Below, one piece after another: positions 9,429 to 18,284 of a DNA stretch of 64,000 nt. A program made the position numbers and the translations under genes. The notes beneath the pieces were generated by a model that saw nothing but the letters and a program-made list of their open reading frames with translations, was not told the origin of the DNA and did no database searches. Each line of letters opens with the position of its first letter. Positions within the stretch are counted from its first letter, which is position 1. The DNA is taken from NCBI GenBank assembly GCA_014155875.1, contig JACEFZ010028294.1, positions 147,001-211,000 on the forward strand. The letters are read 5' to 3'. This DNA is from Cepaea nemoralis (lineage: Eukaryota; Mollusca; Gastropoda; Stylommatophora; Helicidae).

Positions 9429-10131
9429 CATTCACTCATGTGACCTGTTGTTTATTAGTGTAAAGGCGTATCATACTGTGTAAAAAACCGTTTGTGTGTA
9501 CATAACTGTATACTTTTTTTTTTTTTCATCTCGAAAGATAATATACTCCTTCGTCAATGAAACTTGTGTGTTCTATAATATGATCCTTTAAAAACTTTTA
9601 TGTGTTCGTACGTGTACTGTGATAGCCTTGTGAAATTGATGGTACAGTGAAATTGATGGTACAGTGAAATGTCTACATCATTGAAACTAAAATGTTTGTG
9701 AATATGTCACTGCTTTTGTAAATTGATGACTTGAATGCCATATAAATGCAATTTGTAAACACTTGAAATGCTTTGTAATGTACTTTTTTAATGTGCTGAA
9801 AATACAAAAACTAAGTATTTGTGCATATATTTTGATACTTTGTCACTGATTTTGTAAACTGACGGTTGATATAAATGAATGATATTTTGTAAACGATTGA
9901 AACAACTTTACTATACTTTGTAAATGAATGCGCTGAAAATACACACTCATGATATCGTTGTCGATAAAATTGCCTTGTTGAATATGTTTTGTACACTATT
10001 GAAATTGTATCCCATACTGGATTTTGCTGAAAAAATAAAAGCTATGAAAACCAACTGGTGTGTTTTGTTGGTTTATTTCAGTGGTATAACTGATTATGCT
10101 TTTTCCCGTTGTCTGGCTTTTTCCTTGTTTT
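9429..10131. other. Intergenic spacer between convergent Polinton gene blocks
   Basis: AT-rich, no gene. It contains a 17-bp direct repeat (GAAATTGATGGTACAGT, twice, near 9634-9667) and a diverged ~136-bp tandem duplication: copies begin TGTCACTG.TTTTGTAAA near 9704 and 9840, and both include GCTGAAAATACA. Probably 3' UTR of polB. Confidence 0.55.
10034..10039 (+). terminator. Candidate polyadenylation signal for polB
   Basis: AATAAA in GAAAAAATAAAAGC, followed within about 25 bases by TGTGTTTTGTTGG, a GT-rich downstream element. It lies about 600 bases after the polB stop. Confidence 0.45.
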
Positions 10132-10489
10132 TCATGTTTTCGACTTTCTTGTCTTTCTTGTTTTCATGGTGACTGCTGTGTGAGGTTGTTTATTCATGTT
10201 GACTGTGGTTGTTTGACTTGGCATAAACCTGTGGAACAATTGACATACACAAACAGACAATAACAAAAACACAAGGGAACAAACGAGCCAAGAACAGTGG
10301 GACACAAGTACAAGATCAAAAAAGTACAAAGACACAAATATTTGCCAACGAGCCAAGTACACAAGAAGAAGAATATCACAAGTACAAAAGGACGAAACGT
10401 TTACAAAAAAAAAAAAAATGGTACACAACAAATAACAAAGACAGAGATTTTCATTTTTTTTTTCTGTTTTAATTTTCATAGATGGATAG

Positions 10490-10869
10490 CTATATATGCT
10501 GTCTCGTCTGTCTTGGATCACCCAGTGGTATACAGTTGTCTGAGTAGTCATAGGCTGCTGGTCTCCGGGTTGGTGGGCCCTGATCACACATCTGACTGTA
10601 TGTTGGTTGACTATCATGCATCTGGCTGTTGTCGGCTTCATCAAACATCTGGTTGTCTTCGGCTGTATCAGACATCTGGTAGCTGAGTAGGCTTGATAAG
10701 TGCTGGTGACTTGGCTGTCTTGGTAGGGTTGAACACTGTTAGTGACTGGCTTGGCTTGAACATTCTTAGAGACTGGCTTGACTTGGTTAGTAACTGGTGT
10801 GGTTTGAAAACTGTTAGCATCTTGATTGGATGAGCGTCTACCAATAACAGCTAGAATCCCACTTTGCAT
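10490..10869 (-). pseudogene. Acidic, Gln/Ser/Thr-rich Polinton protein, frame broken
   Basis: The last gene of the minus block, downstream of the protease. The frame from ATG 10869 begins MQSGILAVIGRR and continues into a Gln/Thr/Val-rich stretch. Near 10670-10690 the coding character moves to another frame containing repeats of QMxD/QMFD type, ending in RQTRQHI at 10490. Joined over one frame change it would be about 126 residues. No known fold is recognised. The original frame also runs on into low-complexity sequence, so gene limits are uncertain. Confidence 0.4.
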
Positions 10870-10948
10870 AGCTATCAATTGTTCATATTCTTGGCGAGTA
10901 CGTATCAGACCCAGTTGACCTTTAGTGGTAACAGGTGGTTAATCTTTA

Positions 10949-11398
10949 TCATGGGATGACTAATCGACCCACAATCCGGTCATTGACCCGTTGTTTATTT
11001 GAAAACGCCTGCAGAATACGTGGCATACTCCACCCTCGACATTTCCGCTTGAGAAAATAGATAGCGTACAGGCCACAGGTGTTACTTATTACATCTTGTA
11101 AGACCCGGGTGTTGTACATTAACGGTCTGACTGAGTACTTCTCAATAAACTTGCTTATGTCAGCGTGTAAGGGTGGTAGCCCAAACGAATCAAAGTATTC
11201 ACATTTACCTAACCCATCGTAATACAGCGCGATCCAGTGGGACCCAGGTTGATCACTGGGGTCAGTGTTTATCACCAAAGCAGCTGGTTTAGTTCTATCT
11301 ATTTGTGTAGGTAACTGATCACGAGCACATACTCTGACCTGGACCCGTCGAACATATCTATCTGCCAGTAGTAGACTGGTAATCTGTTCTGTGTCCAT
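10949..11398 (-). CDS. Adenain-like capsid maturation cysteine protease (Polinton PRO)
   Basis: 149 residues, within the usual range. The C48/C5-type catalytic arrangement is clear: His54 in GSHW, Asp70 in YFDSFG, oxyanion Gln101 in RVLQ, and nucleophile Cys108 in NTCGLY. By family knowledge it cleaves capsid or core precursors during virion maturation. Its ATG overlaps the major-capsid stop in a TAATG junction, so it directly follows that gene. The frame is intact with no missing catalytic residue. Confidence 0.95.
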   Translation of the reverse strand: MDTEQITSLLLADRYVRRVQVRVCARDQLPTQIDRTKPAALVINTDPSDQPGSHWIALYYDGLGKCEYFDSFGLPPLHADISKFIEKYSVRPLMYNTRVLQDVISNTCGLYAIYFLKRKCRGWSMPRILQAFSNKQRVNDRIVGRLVIP

Positions 11399-12711
11399 TA
11401 TGAAGCATAATCTGTTAGCACTTGCCTGGTCTTGGATATTTCAATTATCCCGTCGTGCTCGGCGCAGACGATAACTTGTAATGGTTCTGGGGTGGGTGTG
11501 TTGAACTTAAATTCCAGGGTTAGGGGACCAGCCCTCGGCATCTCAAACTGATCTCCGTCCAGTAAACTGGGACTCAGGTCAAAGGCATACAGCGTATACC
11601 CATGTTTATATTGCATATAGTCAATGGAATTACCGGCGTCCTTGCCCACCAGACCCATGGCTAGATTAGTGCCAAAGAAGGCTCGTACGTATTGATTACG
11701 TTCATAGTCCATCGTTAACGGCTTGCTGGTGGCAGATCGCCCATCGACTGTTACGTTCAGATACGTCAGCCCAAAGGTTTGAAAATTATAAGGATTAGCT
11801 TTGAAAGTACCGTTGAAGGCGGCTGATGTTATTAGGCCAACCACGATACGGGTGGGTGTTTGACTCATAAACAGATTATCTTGAGTGTGAGATAACATCC
11901 CTTGGGGGATAGCTAATGTTTTCAATGCCACACGCTTGATCGGTAGCTTCATATTGGCTCTCATCAAGGCTTTCTCATGGGCGAGAGCGACGGCTGGATT
12001 TAGTTTGGCTTTACGAACCACCAGCGCGGCATGTGTTATAACGGATGAATAAACCAAGGTGTCGTCGGGGGCTATTAGGTTAAAGGTAGCTTTCGATGGA
12101 GTCAGCTTAATTTTCACATCCACACCGTTTATCATGTAACGGTCTTGCGCAAAGATATCGACGTGTAGTCGACCCATCATATCTATTTCTTGGCTCTCGC
12201 TGGCTAGTTGTCGTCGGGTGTTTCGACCTTTGTTGTTATCGCCTTGAGTCTCATCGAGAAATTTAGCTGTATCGTAGTAATAGAGGGCGGCTGAGAGATG
12301 ACTCTTCTTGGCTTCTTCCCCATGATTCAGTGTGGCTTCCAGATAGGCTCTATATGGGTATGTGTTCTCACTCGGGGTGATTAGCGTGTCGTTGAGTGAG
12401 ACATCCACTTGTGAAAACAGACTGTGTAAGTAATAGTTGACGGGGGCCACTTCGGCTGTGGGTGGTAGTTTATCGCCGTTGGGTAGTGTGACTTTAGCTC
12501 TGATGTGTAAGAAGGTATTATATAAGTCTAGATACTCTTCACTGGCGCCAGATATAGCAAATTCTATAGGTGCTCCTGGTGCTAGAGATGCGAGCGGGTG
12601 TATCTCCACACACTGCCCCTCTTCTACGGCCGTTTGTGTCGGCGGCACGCTAAACAGATCCAAACCAGAATGCAGACACTCACACGAGTTGGGATGAATC
12701 AGAGCCATCAT
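11398..12711 (-). CDS. Major capsid protein, double jelly-roll type (Polinton MCP)
   Basis: 437 residues, intact. It starts at tandem ATG codons (12711 and 12708). The N-terminus has the Polinton MCP signature: HPNSCECLHSGLDLF, then VPPTQT, then IEFAISGASEEYLDL. The interior holds LHSLFSQVDVSLN and the AYLEATLNHG segment. By family knowledge it forms the pseudohexameric capsomers of an icosahedral particle. Its start overlaps the stop of the upstream basic protein (ATGA) and its stop overlaps the protease start (TAATG). An intact MCP beside an intact protease and ATPase argues that virion assembly was under selection until recently. Confidence 0.95.
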   Translation of the reverse strand: MMALIHPNSCECLHSGLDLFSVPPTQTAVEEGQCVEIHPLASLAPGAPIEFAISGASEEYLDLYNTFLHIRAKVTLPNGDKLPPTAEVAPVNYYLHSLFSQVDVSLNDTLITPSENTYPYRAYLEATLNHGEEAKKSHLSAALYYYDTAKFLDETQGDNNKGRNTRRQLASESQEIDMMGRLHVDIFAQDRYMINGVDVKIKLTPSKATFNLIAPDDTLVYSSVITHAALVVRKAKLNPAVALAHEKALMRANMKLPIKRVALKTLAIPQGMLSHTQDNLFMSQTPTRIVVGLITSAAFNGTFKANPYNFQTFGLTYLNVTVDGRSATSKPLTMDYERNQYVRAFFGTNLAMGLVGKDAGNSIDYMQYKHGYTLYAFDLSPSLLDGDQFEMPRAGPLTLEFKFNTPTPEPLQVIVCAEHDGIIEISKTRQVLTDYAS

Positions 12712-13078
12712 GCGAAGATATCCGAATACTTCTTCTTATGAGACCGATTAGGACCAGCACTTAGTTTTATACGTTTACTCGGCTCACCAGGTGGCGCTGG
12801 TCGTCTTTTTCTTCTAATACCGCTACCCGATTGGTTAACATGATCGGCTGCGCCTTGCAGTAAACGCTGACCGGCTTGTTTGGCGTGGTCTTTAAAGGCT
12901 TCTCCAACGTTCCTACCAGCTAGAGCGTCTTGGGCCACTTTCAAGCCTGTACCTAGACCTTCTCGGAGTAAGGCCTTACCACCTGTCTTTAACCAGGTAG
13001 AATTGTGCGACCAAGTCCACTGAAGAAACTGCCGATACCGCGACCTCTCTGACTCCGGCCACCCACAAACACTGGCAT
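12708..13078 (-). pseudogene. Basic core-like Polinton protein, frame broken
   Basis: From ATG 13078 the frame reads MPVFVGGRSQRGRGIGSFF and stops near 12990. The coding signal resumes one base out of frame (WLKTGGKALL, then KVAQDALAGRNVGE) and continues to 12708, ending in the Arg/Lys-rich tail IRRKRR...HKKKYSDIFA. Joined over a single frame change it would be about 120 residues. The Arg/Gly-rich start and the final DIF-type tail are features I recognise from other Polintons. The charge suggests a DNA-condensing core protein, as an analogy to adenovirus core proteins. Its stop overlaps the MCP start. Confidence 0.7.
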
Positions 13079-13152
13079 GCCATGGCCAGCTTGGTTGCAG
13101 TAAAAGTCCTCGTACATTTTGGGACTTCGGCGCAACGCCACGTATTTCACCA

Positions 13153-13954
13153 TTATTCTAGGTCTGAATGTTTCCGCGTGCGAAAATGTAACGTCAGCAC
13201 TGAAGTTCCGCTGGTGAATGAGATCGTTGTCCCCGTCTCAGTGGTTAAAAGGATCTCCACCATGTCGAAAGAGTACCGACTCAATGGCACGTAGTGTGGC
13301 TTGTCATAGATGCGAAATACCGAGGCTGAGCGCTGGTCCAAGATCGGGACAGTCCTTAGTAGTGGGACCATGGCGTCTCCGACTGGTCTCGCGGATATAA
13401 GATCGCAATAGACGTAGACATTTTGAAGGTCATTATTCAGTTCTACCACCACCTCGCCTTCCATTAAAGGGTTGGCGTCCGTCACCTTACAGAGGGAAAA
13501 CCTAAATGCTTCTCAATCTCTCGCTAAATTTAACAGTGGCCCCCGGTTCGAATAGTTTCACGAGGGCTCTCTTCAAGGCTTTGTTATAATAGAATCTGAC
13601 TCGCACCTTGTCATCAGTCTCTTTCACTAACCGATCAGGACGTGCCCTGTCACGCTCTTCCTCCCCTTTCACTAGTCGATTCAGTTCCTCTATAAAACCA
13701 GCTGGTGAGCTGTACATACCCGAGGGACACACCACTCTTATGGGATGTTTCCCCTGGGGTGGTATGTATATGAACCACACTTCATTCTCTAACACATTGC
13801 AGTAGTAGTTGGGAAACTGAATTTCGGCCAAACCCACTTCGTATTGTTTGGTCACATCAATAGTCTGCGGCAACTTGACGAAAAAGTGACCCGGGTTGTT
13901 GTTGGGAAACATATTCGGTGAAGCATTGCTCGGTAATGTCACGTAGAAGCTCAT
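13153..13954 (-). pseudogene. Minor capsid (penton-type) protein, split by one frame change
   Basis: The N-terminal half starts at 13954 (MSFYVTLPSNAS, VKLPQTIDV, YEVGLAEIQFPNYY) and stops at 13502. The C-terminal half (VELNNDLQNVYVYCDL, then YDKPHYVPLSRYSFD, then SGTSVLTLHFR) lies in the frame one base away and is open from before 13485 to 13153. Together they make about 267 residues, the expected length of the single-jelly-roll minor capsid protein that forms the vertices. The break is near 13502-13515. The two halves are typical consecutive parts of one protein, so separate genes are unlikely. Its start overlaps the stop of the membrane protein (ATGA). About 70 bases separate it from the next gene. 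Confidence 0.85.
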
Positions 13955-14214
13955 AGTTTAGGGTTAGGTAGCATGTAACCCAGACAACTACTCATTAGCG
14001 CAATCCACAGCTTGCCCTCAGATGCTTCGGCGCTGCCGCGACTCAGATTGAATAGTGATACGCCGATAACGGTGTATATAACGACCATCTGACAGAAGAA
14101 GACAATCTCTGTTCGCGGCACCCGTTGACCAAAAAACGACCAGAACGAGGTTCTTTCGCTGGGTGGGTTATTTTGTGGGCGCAGTACAGTAGTTTCAGCA
14201 ATGTCTTCATCCAT
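13951..14214 (-). CDS. Small two-helix membrane protein, conserved in Polintons
   Basis: 87 residues. A polar N-terminus is followed by a hydrophobic segment (about residues 37-57, IVFFCQMVVIYTVIGVSLF) and a second one (about 68-82, LWIALMSSCLGYML) ending in PNPKL. This is recognisable as a recurring Polinton small protein of unknown role. A virion membrane or membrane-penetration role is inference only. Its ATG shares a base with the integrase stop (TAATG), and its stop overlaps the minor-capsid start. Confidence 0.8.
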   Translation of the reverse strand: MDEDIAETTVLRPQNNPPSERTSFWSFFGQRVPRTEIVFFCQMVVIYTVIGVSLFNLSRGSAEASEGKLWIALMSSCLGYMLPNPKL

Positions 14215-15264
14215 TAGCCTCGGTATCTAGTTAGGTCTGAGACCCAGCTGTTGAATGACGAATTATACCCGAACCATTTCACTAAATACTCTTTACCACC
14301 ACCTCTCCTTCGTCTTTCTTGTAAGACGGTTTCAACTCGATACACTTGTTTATCTCCGACTGGTTGGATCTCTTCTCGATAGAATGACCCTCGTAGTTCT
14401 TCGCCCGAATCGTCTTTTAGCACATACGTCACCGGACTGGTCTGGTTTATACGACTGACGGTAAACAATTCTTCTGTCCACGACGGCACATACCCCTTTT
14501 TAAAAGGTTGTTTGGGTTGAGCCAGTCTGACTCGGTCCCCTTCTGTAAAATGTACTTTTCTTGACCCGTCGGGGTTTTGGTACAAGTTATGCCACACCTC
14601 TTCTTGATTAGTATAGTTGACTTGTCGGGGGGCCATGTGAATACTTCTGTGATATGAACCGTTGTAGTTCCGGATCAGTTTATCTATGACGTCGACGTAG
14701 CGCAGTGTATTAGTCTTGGTGAAATACCGCCACATTTTTTCTTTAAGCGTCCGGTTGAATCTTTCCACTATAGAGGCCTTAACGTCTTCATTCTCGGTGG
14801 TAAAGAAATGCACACCTCGGTCTTTCAGAAACTTTAGGAAGGTCTGGTTGACAAATTCTGACCCTTTGTCGGTCTGAAAGTTTACCGGTTGTCTATCACC
14901 AAAGATTTTACTCACAGCCTCCACCAGCGCTTTCCCCGTTTTCTTCTGGATCGGGATGGCCCAGGCATATTTACTAAACACATCGATGCAGGTCACTAGA
15001 TACGACAACCCGTCGTTGTATCTTTGTAATAGGCGCATATCTATCAAGTCGGCTTGAAACTGCTGATTTATCCCACCGGTTATGGTCTGACGTCTCTGAA
15101 AACGCCGACGGATCGGTTTATGCAAAGTATACGTGTCCTGATGGCGTAACCATTTCTCTATTTGCTTAGCGTTCAGTTTAGTATTTCTTTTTAAGGCGGC
15201 GGCCCCAGCCATAGGCTCCCGGCTGTTGGGGCTCGTAGTAATACTTTCTTAATTGCGCGGCCAT
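14214..15264 (-). CDS. Retroviral-type integrase with C-terminal chromodomain (Polinton INT)
   Basis: The intact 332-residue frame from 15212 carries the DDE core: Asp55 (QADLIDM), Asp115 (QTDKGSEF) and Glu150 (SIVERFNR), with 34 residues between the last two. A C-terminal chromodomain follows (EYLVKWFGY, about residues 308-316, then SFNSWV). It joins the TIR ends to target DNA. The chromodomain may steer insertion to modified histones (family knowledge). A better start is ATG 15264, whose short frame (MAAQLRKYYYEP…) looks like the usual Polinton integrase N-terminus but is one base out of frame. The break lies between 15178 and 15248, probably near GGCTGGGGCC. The 15264 start overlaps the end of the preceding gene. 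Confidence 0.93.
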
Positions 15265-15704
15265 TTTTCCCATTTGGTCGTAGTTAACTTACTCGGCTTC
15301 TTCTTTCGTCTGAGCTTATACACTGGAGTGGTCTCAACTACTTGACTCTTGGGTGTTATTGGCGTATGGGCAGTTACTGGACTCTTGGGTTCGCTTACTT
15401 GAATAGGTTGACTAGATGTCTCGGTTATTTGACGAGTGGTCTCAGGTGCAGTGCTGACTTCGGGTTTTTGTTCTTTGATATCCACTAGGCCTAGAGGCTT
15501 GTGTCTGTACTGATCTAGTCGATTCAGATATCGCTGCAAGGTTTGTTGGTATACACGGGCTTTTTCACGAGGTGGCAGATCTTCACTCTCCAGGACTTGG
15601 CGCATTTGTTGGTCCAAGTCACGCAGGCTATCGTTTAGTGTGTCGGGTGGTGTATATGGTCTTTCTAGCAGCCGAGGGTCGATCAGGAGCATTTTCTTGG
15701 CCAT
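15249..15704 (-). CDS. Conserved Polinton protein of unknown function (MAKKMLLIDPRLLE type)
   Basis: 151 residues, intact. The N-terminal 70 residues are charged and probably helical (LRDLDQQMRQVLE, then EKARVYQQTLQRYLN). The rest is a Thr/Pro/Glu-rich low-complexity linker ending in a basic tail (KLRRKKKPSKL, then WPRN). I recognise the opening from other invertebrate Polintons but know no function. The ATG shares a base with the upstream stop (TAATG). The end overlaps the likely integrase start. A structural or tegument-like role is speculation from its position among virion genes. Confidence 0.75.
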   Translation of the reverse strand: MAKKMLLIDPRLLERPYTPPDTLNDSLRDLDQQMRQVLESEDLPPREKARVYQQTLQRYLNRLDQYRHKPLGLVDIKEQKPEVSTAPETTRQITETSSQPIQVSEPKSPVTAHTPITPKSQVVETTPVYKLRRKKKPSKLTTTKWEKWPRN

Positions 15705-16027
15705 TACAATCCCACGATGCCCTTCAACACATTTAAAATTGGGCCGAGTAAGGCACCTATGAAACCACCTTGTTGCAGGATCTGTTTCCTTTTCTTGAGC
15801 GACAGTTTCTTACCCGTGAGCGCTCTCAGAGTGTTTTTGTGTCGCTGCAGCCGGCGCTTCTGACTCGGTGTCAGGGGAACATTCCCTTTTAAGACATTGT
15901 GACAGCATTCACATATTGATTGGACGAGCTCCGGTGAGGCCGTTTTAATTACGGCTTTTACGGCGGCTGGCTTTGCCTCACGCAGAAACCGCAGCATGGG
16001 CCCATGACGTTTCACTCGATTGGACAT
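15704..16027 (-). CDS. Small basic protein with hydrophobic Gly-rich tail, conserved in Polintons
   Basis: 107 residues from ATG 16027, which lies one base after the ATPase stop. A longer in-frame start at 16225 would overlap the ATPase gene and is unlikely. The N-terminus is basic. The middle has the recurring signature CECCHNVLKGN followed by LTPSQKRRLQ, then a Lys-rich stretch (KKLSLKKRKQI). The C-terminus is hydrophobic and glycine-rich (GGFIGALLGPILNVL). The architecture could suit a membrane-active or core protein like those of adenoviruses, but that is analogy, not homology that I can show. Its stop overlaps the next start. Confidence 0.8.
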   Translation of the reverse strand: MSNRVKRHGPMLRFLREAKPAAVKAVIKTASPELVQSICECCHNVLKGNVPLTPSQKRRLQRHKNTLRALTGKKLSLKKRKQILQQGGFIGALLGPILNVLKGIVGL

Positions 16028-16028
16028 A

Positions 16029-16643
16029 TTACTTGGGGACGTAGACAACTTGGTGCTGGTCAGGAAATATACGACTGCGTAAACGGAGCTGATCCGGTGT
16101 TTCCTGTCGAAGGTCGAATAACAAATACCCGTGTGGCGTCGATGTCGCGTCTTTAAAACTATCTTGGACATATGACACGCGGCCTGGGTACATCTGTTTG
16201 GCCAGGTTGGCAATTTGCGATCCATCTCGAGGATTTTTAAACACTACTAGGTAATGCGAATTCAGACTGATAGTTCTTTGTTCTTTGTTCTTACCAAAAA
16301 GGTTCTGGACTATATACATGACACTGAGATTACGATGATGACTACCCTTGGTAAACAGTTTGGTCACTCTATCATCTGTCTCGGCCATTAGATCATCTAT
16401 AACCACTAACCGCCGTCTATCCCCAGACCATTTTTCCACGTCGGGCAGTCCCTCGTTAAATTGAATACCCTTCATAGTCTCGTACATGGGTTGCCACTCT
16501 CCGTAGCACCATATAACCTCCTCTGGAATCGGGTCGACCATGTCTGGGAGATGGGCCAGAAACTGTTGTACAAAGACGGATTTACCACAACCTGTTGGTC
16601 CCGCAATCATCGAGGTAAAAGGATGTTTCCATCTAGGATCCAT
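16029..16643 (-). CDS. Genome-packaging ATPase, FtsK/HerA (A32-like) type
   Basis: 204 residues, typical for Polintons. Walker A is GPTGCGKS (residues 15-22) close to the start, and Walker B is LVVIDD (about 79-84). The C-terminal part includes NSHYLVVFKNPRD and the region around MYPGRVSYV seen in this family. By family knowledge it hydrolyses ATP to pump the element's DNA into the capsid. First gene of the minus-strand block, just inside the right TIR. Its ATG lies about 45 bp from the TIR edge, with a TATA-like ATAAAATA at 16678-16685 (read on minus), implying a very short leader if used. Confidence 0.95.
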   Translation of the reverse strand: MDPRWKHPFTSMIAGPTGCGKSVFVQQFLAHLPDMVDPIPEEVIWCYGEWQPMYETMKGIQFNEGLPDVEKWSGDRRRLVVIDDLMAETDDRVTKLFTKGSHHRNLSVMYIVQNLFGKNKEQRTISLNSHYLVVFKNPRDGSQIANLAKQMYPGRVSYVQDSFKDATSTPHGYLLFDLRQETPDQLRLRSRIFPDQHQVVYVPK

Positions 16644-16677
16644 GACTACGAATGACCACCTACCTACCGATGCGACG

Positions 16678-16685
16678 TATTTTAT
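16678..16685 (-). promoter_or_regulatory. Weak TATA-like element before the ATPase gene
   Basis: ATAAAATA on the minus strand, about 35-42 bases before the ATPase ATG and abutting the right TIR. Weak evidence: an AT-rich octamer in the right place. Confidence 0.2.
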
Positions 16686-16689
16686 GGGG

Positions 16690-16943
16690 TTCGAACCCGC
16701 GACCGCGCCCGCCCCTCTGCTCGCTCGACCGCCCCGCGCGCCTATGATTGTCTTTTAATTTAATTTAATTTTTTTAAAATTAGTTAAAATATTATACACA
16801 TAGTTATCTGCCCTTAGAAAAACACGTCTTTTATTAGAATTATCGACCCTTACATATGACCTAAATACCCTACCCTACCCTACTCAACCCAACCCAACTC
16901 CGAGACCGAAAAGGATTGGGGTCAATCCTTAGAGGTCAATCCT
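16690..16943 (-). repeat. Polinton right terminal inverted repeat
   Basis: The reverse complement matches 2953-3237 with few substitutions. It lacks the TG expansion and the extra GC-rich block of the left copy, so it is probably nearer the ancestral form. The outer end reads GGTCAATCCT at 16934-16943. Confidence 0.95.
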
Positions 16944-16949
16944 GATTTC
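16944..16949. other. Candidate Polinton target-site duplication, right
   Basis: GATTTC immediately outside the right TIR. Partner of 2946-2952. Confidence 0.55.
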
Positions 16950-18284
16950 CTACTCAAATACCACCTAACCTACTACTTGTTACGCTGACAGTGGCATGAG
17001 CCGACGCGGTCTAGAGTTCGGTGTCTTCTCTTTACGTTCCCTTCGAAAGGGAAAGACTAACCACCTATCCCTCCGTGCACTCCGGCCTACAAAGTGTGAT
17101 GGTTCTAACACTTCACATGCCCACAGTTGTTTCTGATATCGGACGTGTCTTTTTATTGTATTAGTGCAATGACTTGCTGTGACCTGACGGTGAGGTAGTA
17201 AATTTATTCTACACATTCTACACAGACGTCAGTTGCACTTAAACGTTGACTTCCGGTCCCCAACATGGAGGATATGCGGTTGAGCTGTTAAGGCCACTGG
17301 AGTGTTTATGCTTATGGTTTCGGTTTGCTTACGCATATTCCTCATGGACTGGTAGTGCATGGTTCCATCGTCCTGTTACTTAGCTGAGTGCGTGGGGTGA
17401 CACTGTAAACTGTGAATTTCGTGTGGAGTGCTTTGACATCTGTCCGCGGTTGTTTGTAGCGTGAACTGAATGTTCAGAAAAATGGCTGTTGGTTTGACAA
17501 GACTCCTGTCTGTTCCATTTTCACATGGAGCACTGAGGGCATTTTGTGATATTCACTGGCACAGGAATGGAGCATAATGGGGCGAACCTTTGCCGAGAAG
17601 TTGGAATCGTGAATATGTAACTGGCTAACTTAAACGTTGACTGTTCTTTCATAACGCAATGGCATACGTAAAATTGCCTAGAACATCAATCTGGGTTTGA
17701 TCCCAACGTCCTGCAAAGGTCAGGCAACATTTTGTTTTATGTAACTTTTGTGGTTTCTGTGATTTCTGTGGTTTCTGTGATTTCTGTAATTTTCAAGTCG
17801 GTATAAATTATACCCCCGACACCCCCCCCCCCCCAACCACACATACACCCTTGTTTTAGCGGGTATTAACTATAATGGATGTATTCTACCCGAATTGTAC
17901 ATGTACTAGTGCGTTAATTATGTTTACATCATTAACACACATTTACGTTACTTTTCCGTTACTTTTCCGTGCACATCTGTTAATCTTTCTTTACAACTCG
18001 CTGGCCTCGACAATGGCTTTCCTAAAATCATTTCCACCTGCCCCGGAATCACAAATGCAGTAATGCATCAACTTGCAACGGTGTTTGATTAACCTCGCCT
18101 TAATTGGCAAGTTTGCCTGGGGACATGGCAAATAAACACGCCCCACTTGCCAACGGTGGGCTTTGACGTTTCATGTCCTTGTATGCACAGCTGAATTGGC
18201 CAGGTACGTTGTCTAATGAGTGACTAACATAACCGTGAGTCATATTCCATGCATTTTCTTTGATTGCTGCACAAAGCCGTGGGA
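16950..18284. other. Host intergenic DNA
   Basis: No gene seen. Contains a degraded SINE-core relic (about 17620-17720), a short TTTCTGTG-type repeat (about 17745-17790) and a 13-base C run (about 17822-17834). Confidence 0.45.

Larger units (their letters stand above)
2953..16943. mobile_element. Complete Polinton/Maverick DNA transposon (about 14.0 kb)
   Basis: The unit is bounded by near-identical inverted repeats of about 250-285 bp that start AG and end CT, as expected for Polintons. It encodes the diagnostic set: protein-primed DNA polymerase B, retroviral-type integrase, adenain-like cysteine protease, FtsK/HerA-type packaging ATPase, major and minor capsid proteins, and four or five small conserved proteins. 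The polymerase is on plus. Everything else is on minus, running from the right TIR inward. Size and order fit invertebrate Polintons. TIRs differ mainly by a TG microsatellite expansion and a GC-rich indel, so insertion is probably fairly recent. Several genes carry one-base frame breaks, so this copy may be non-autonomous or the assembly may hold indel errors. Confidence 0.96.

Noticed and set aside
16029..16225. Longer start (16225) for the small basic Polinton protein
   Set aside because: The extension lies entirely inside the ATPase gene in another frame. ATG 16027, one base after the ATPase stop, fits the compact layout and the conserved N-terminus.
17817..17840. C-run as a G-quadruplex or regulatory site
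   Set aside because: A simple homopolymer without the spaced G/C tracts of a quadruplex; no gene nearby.
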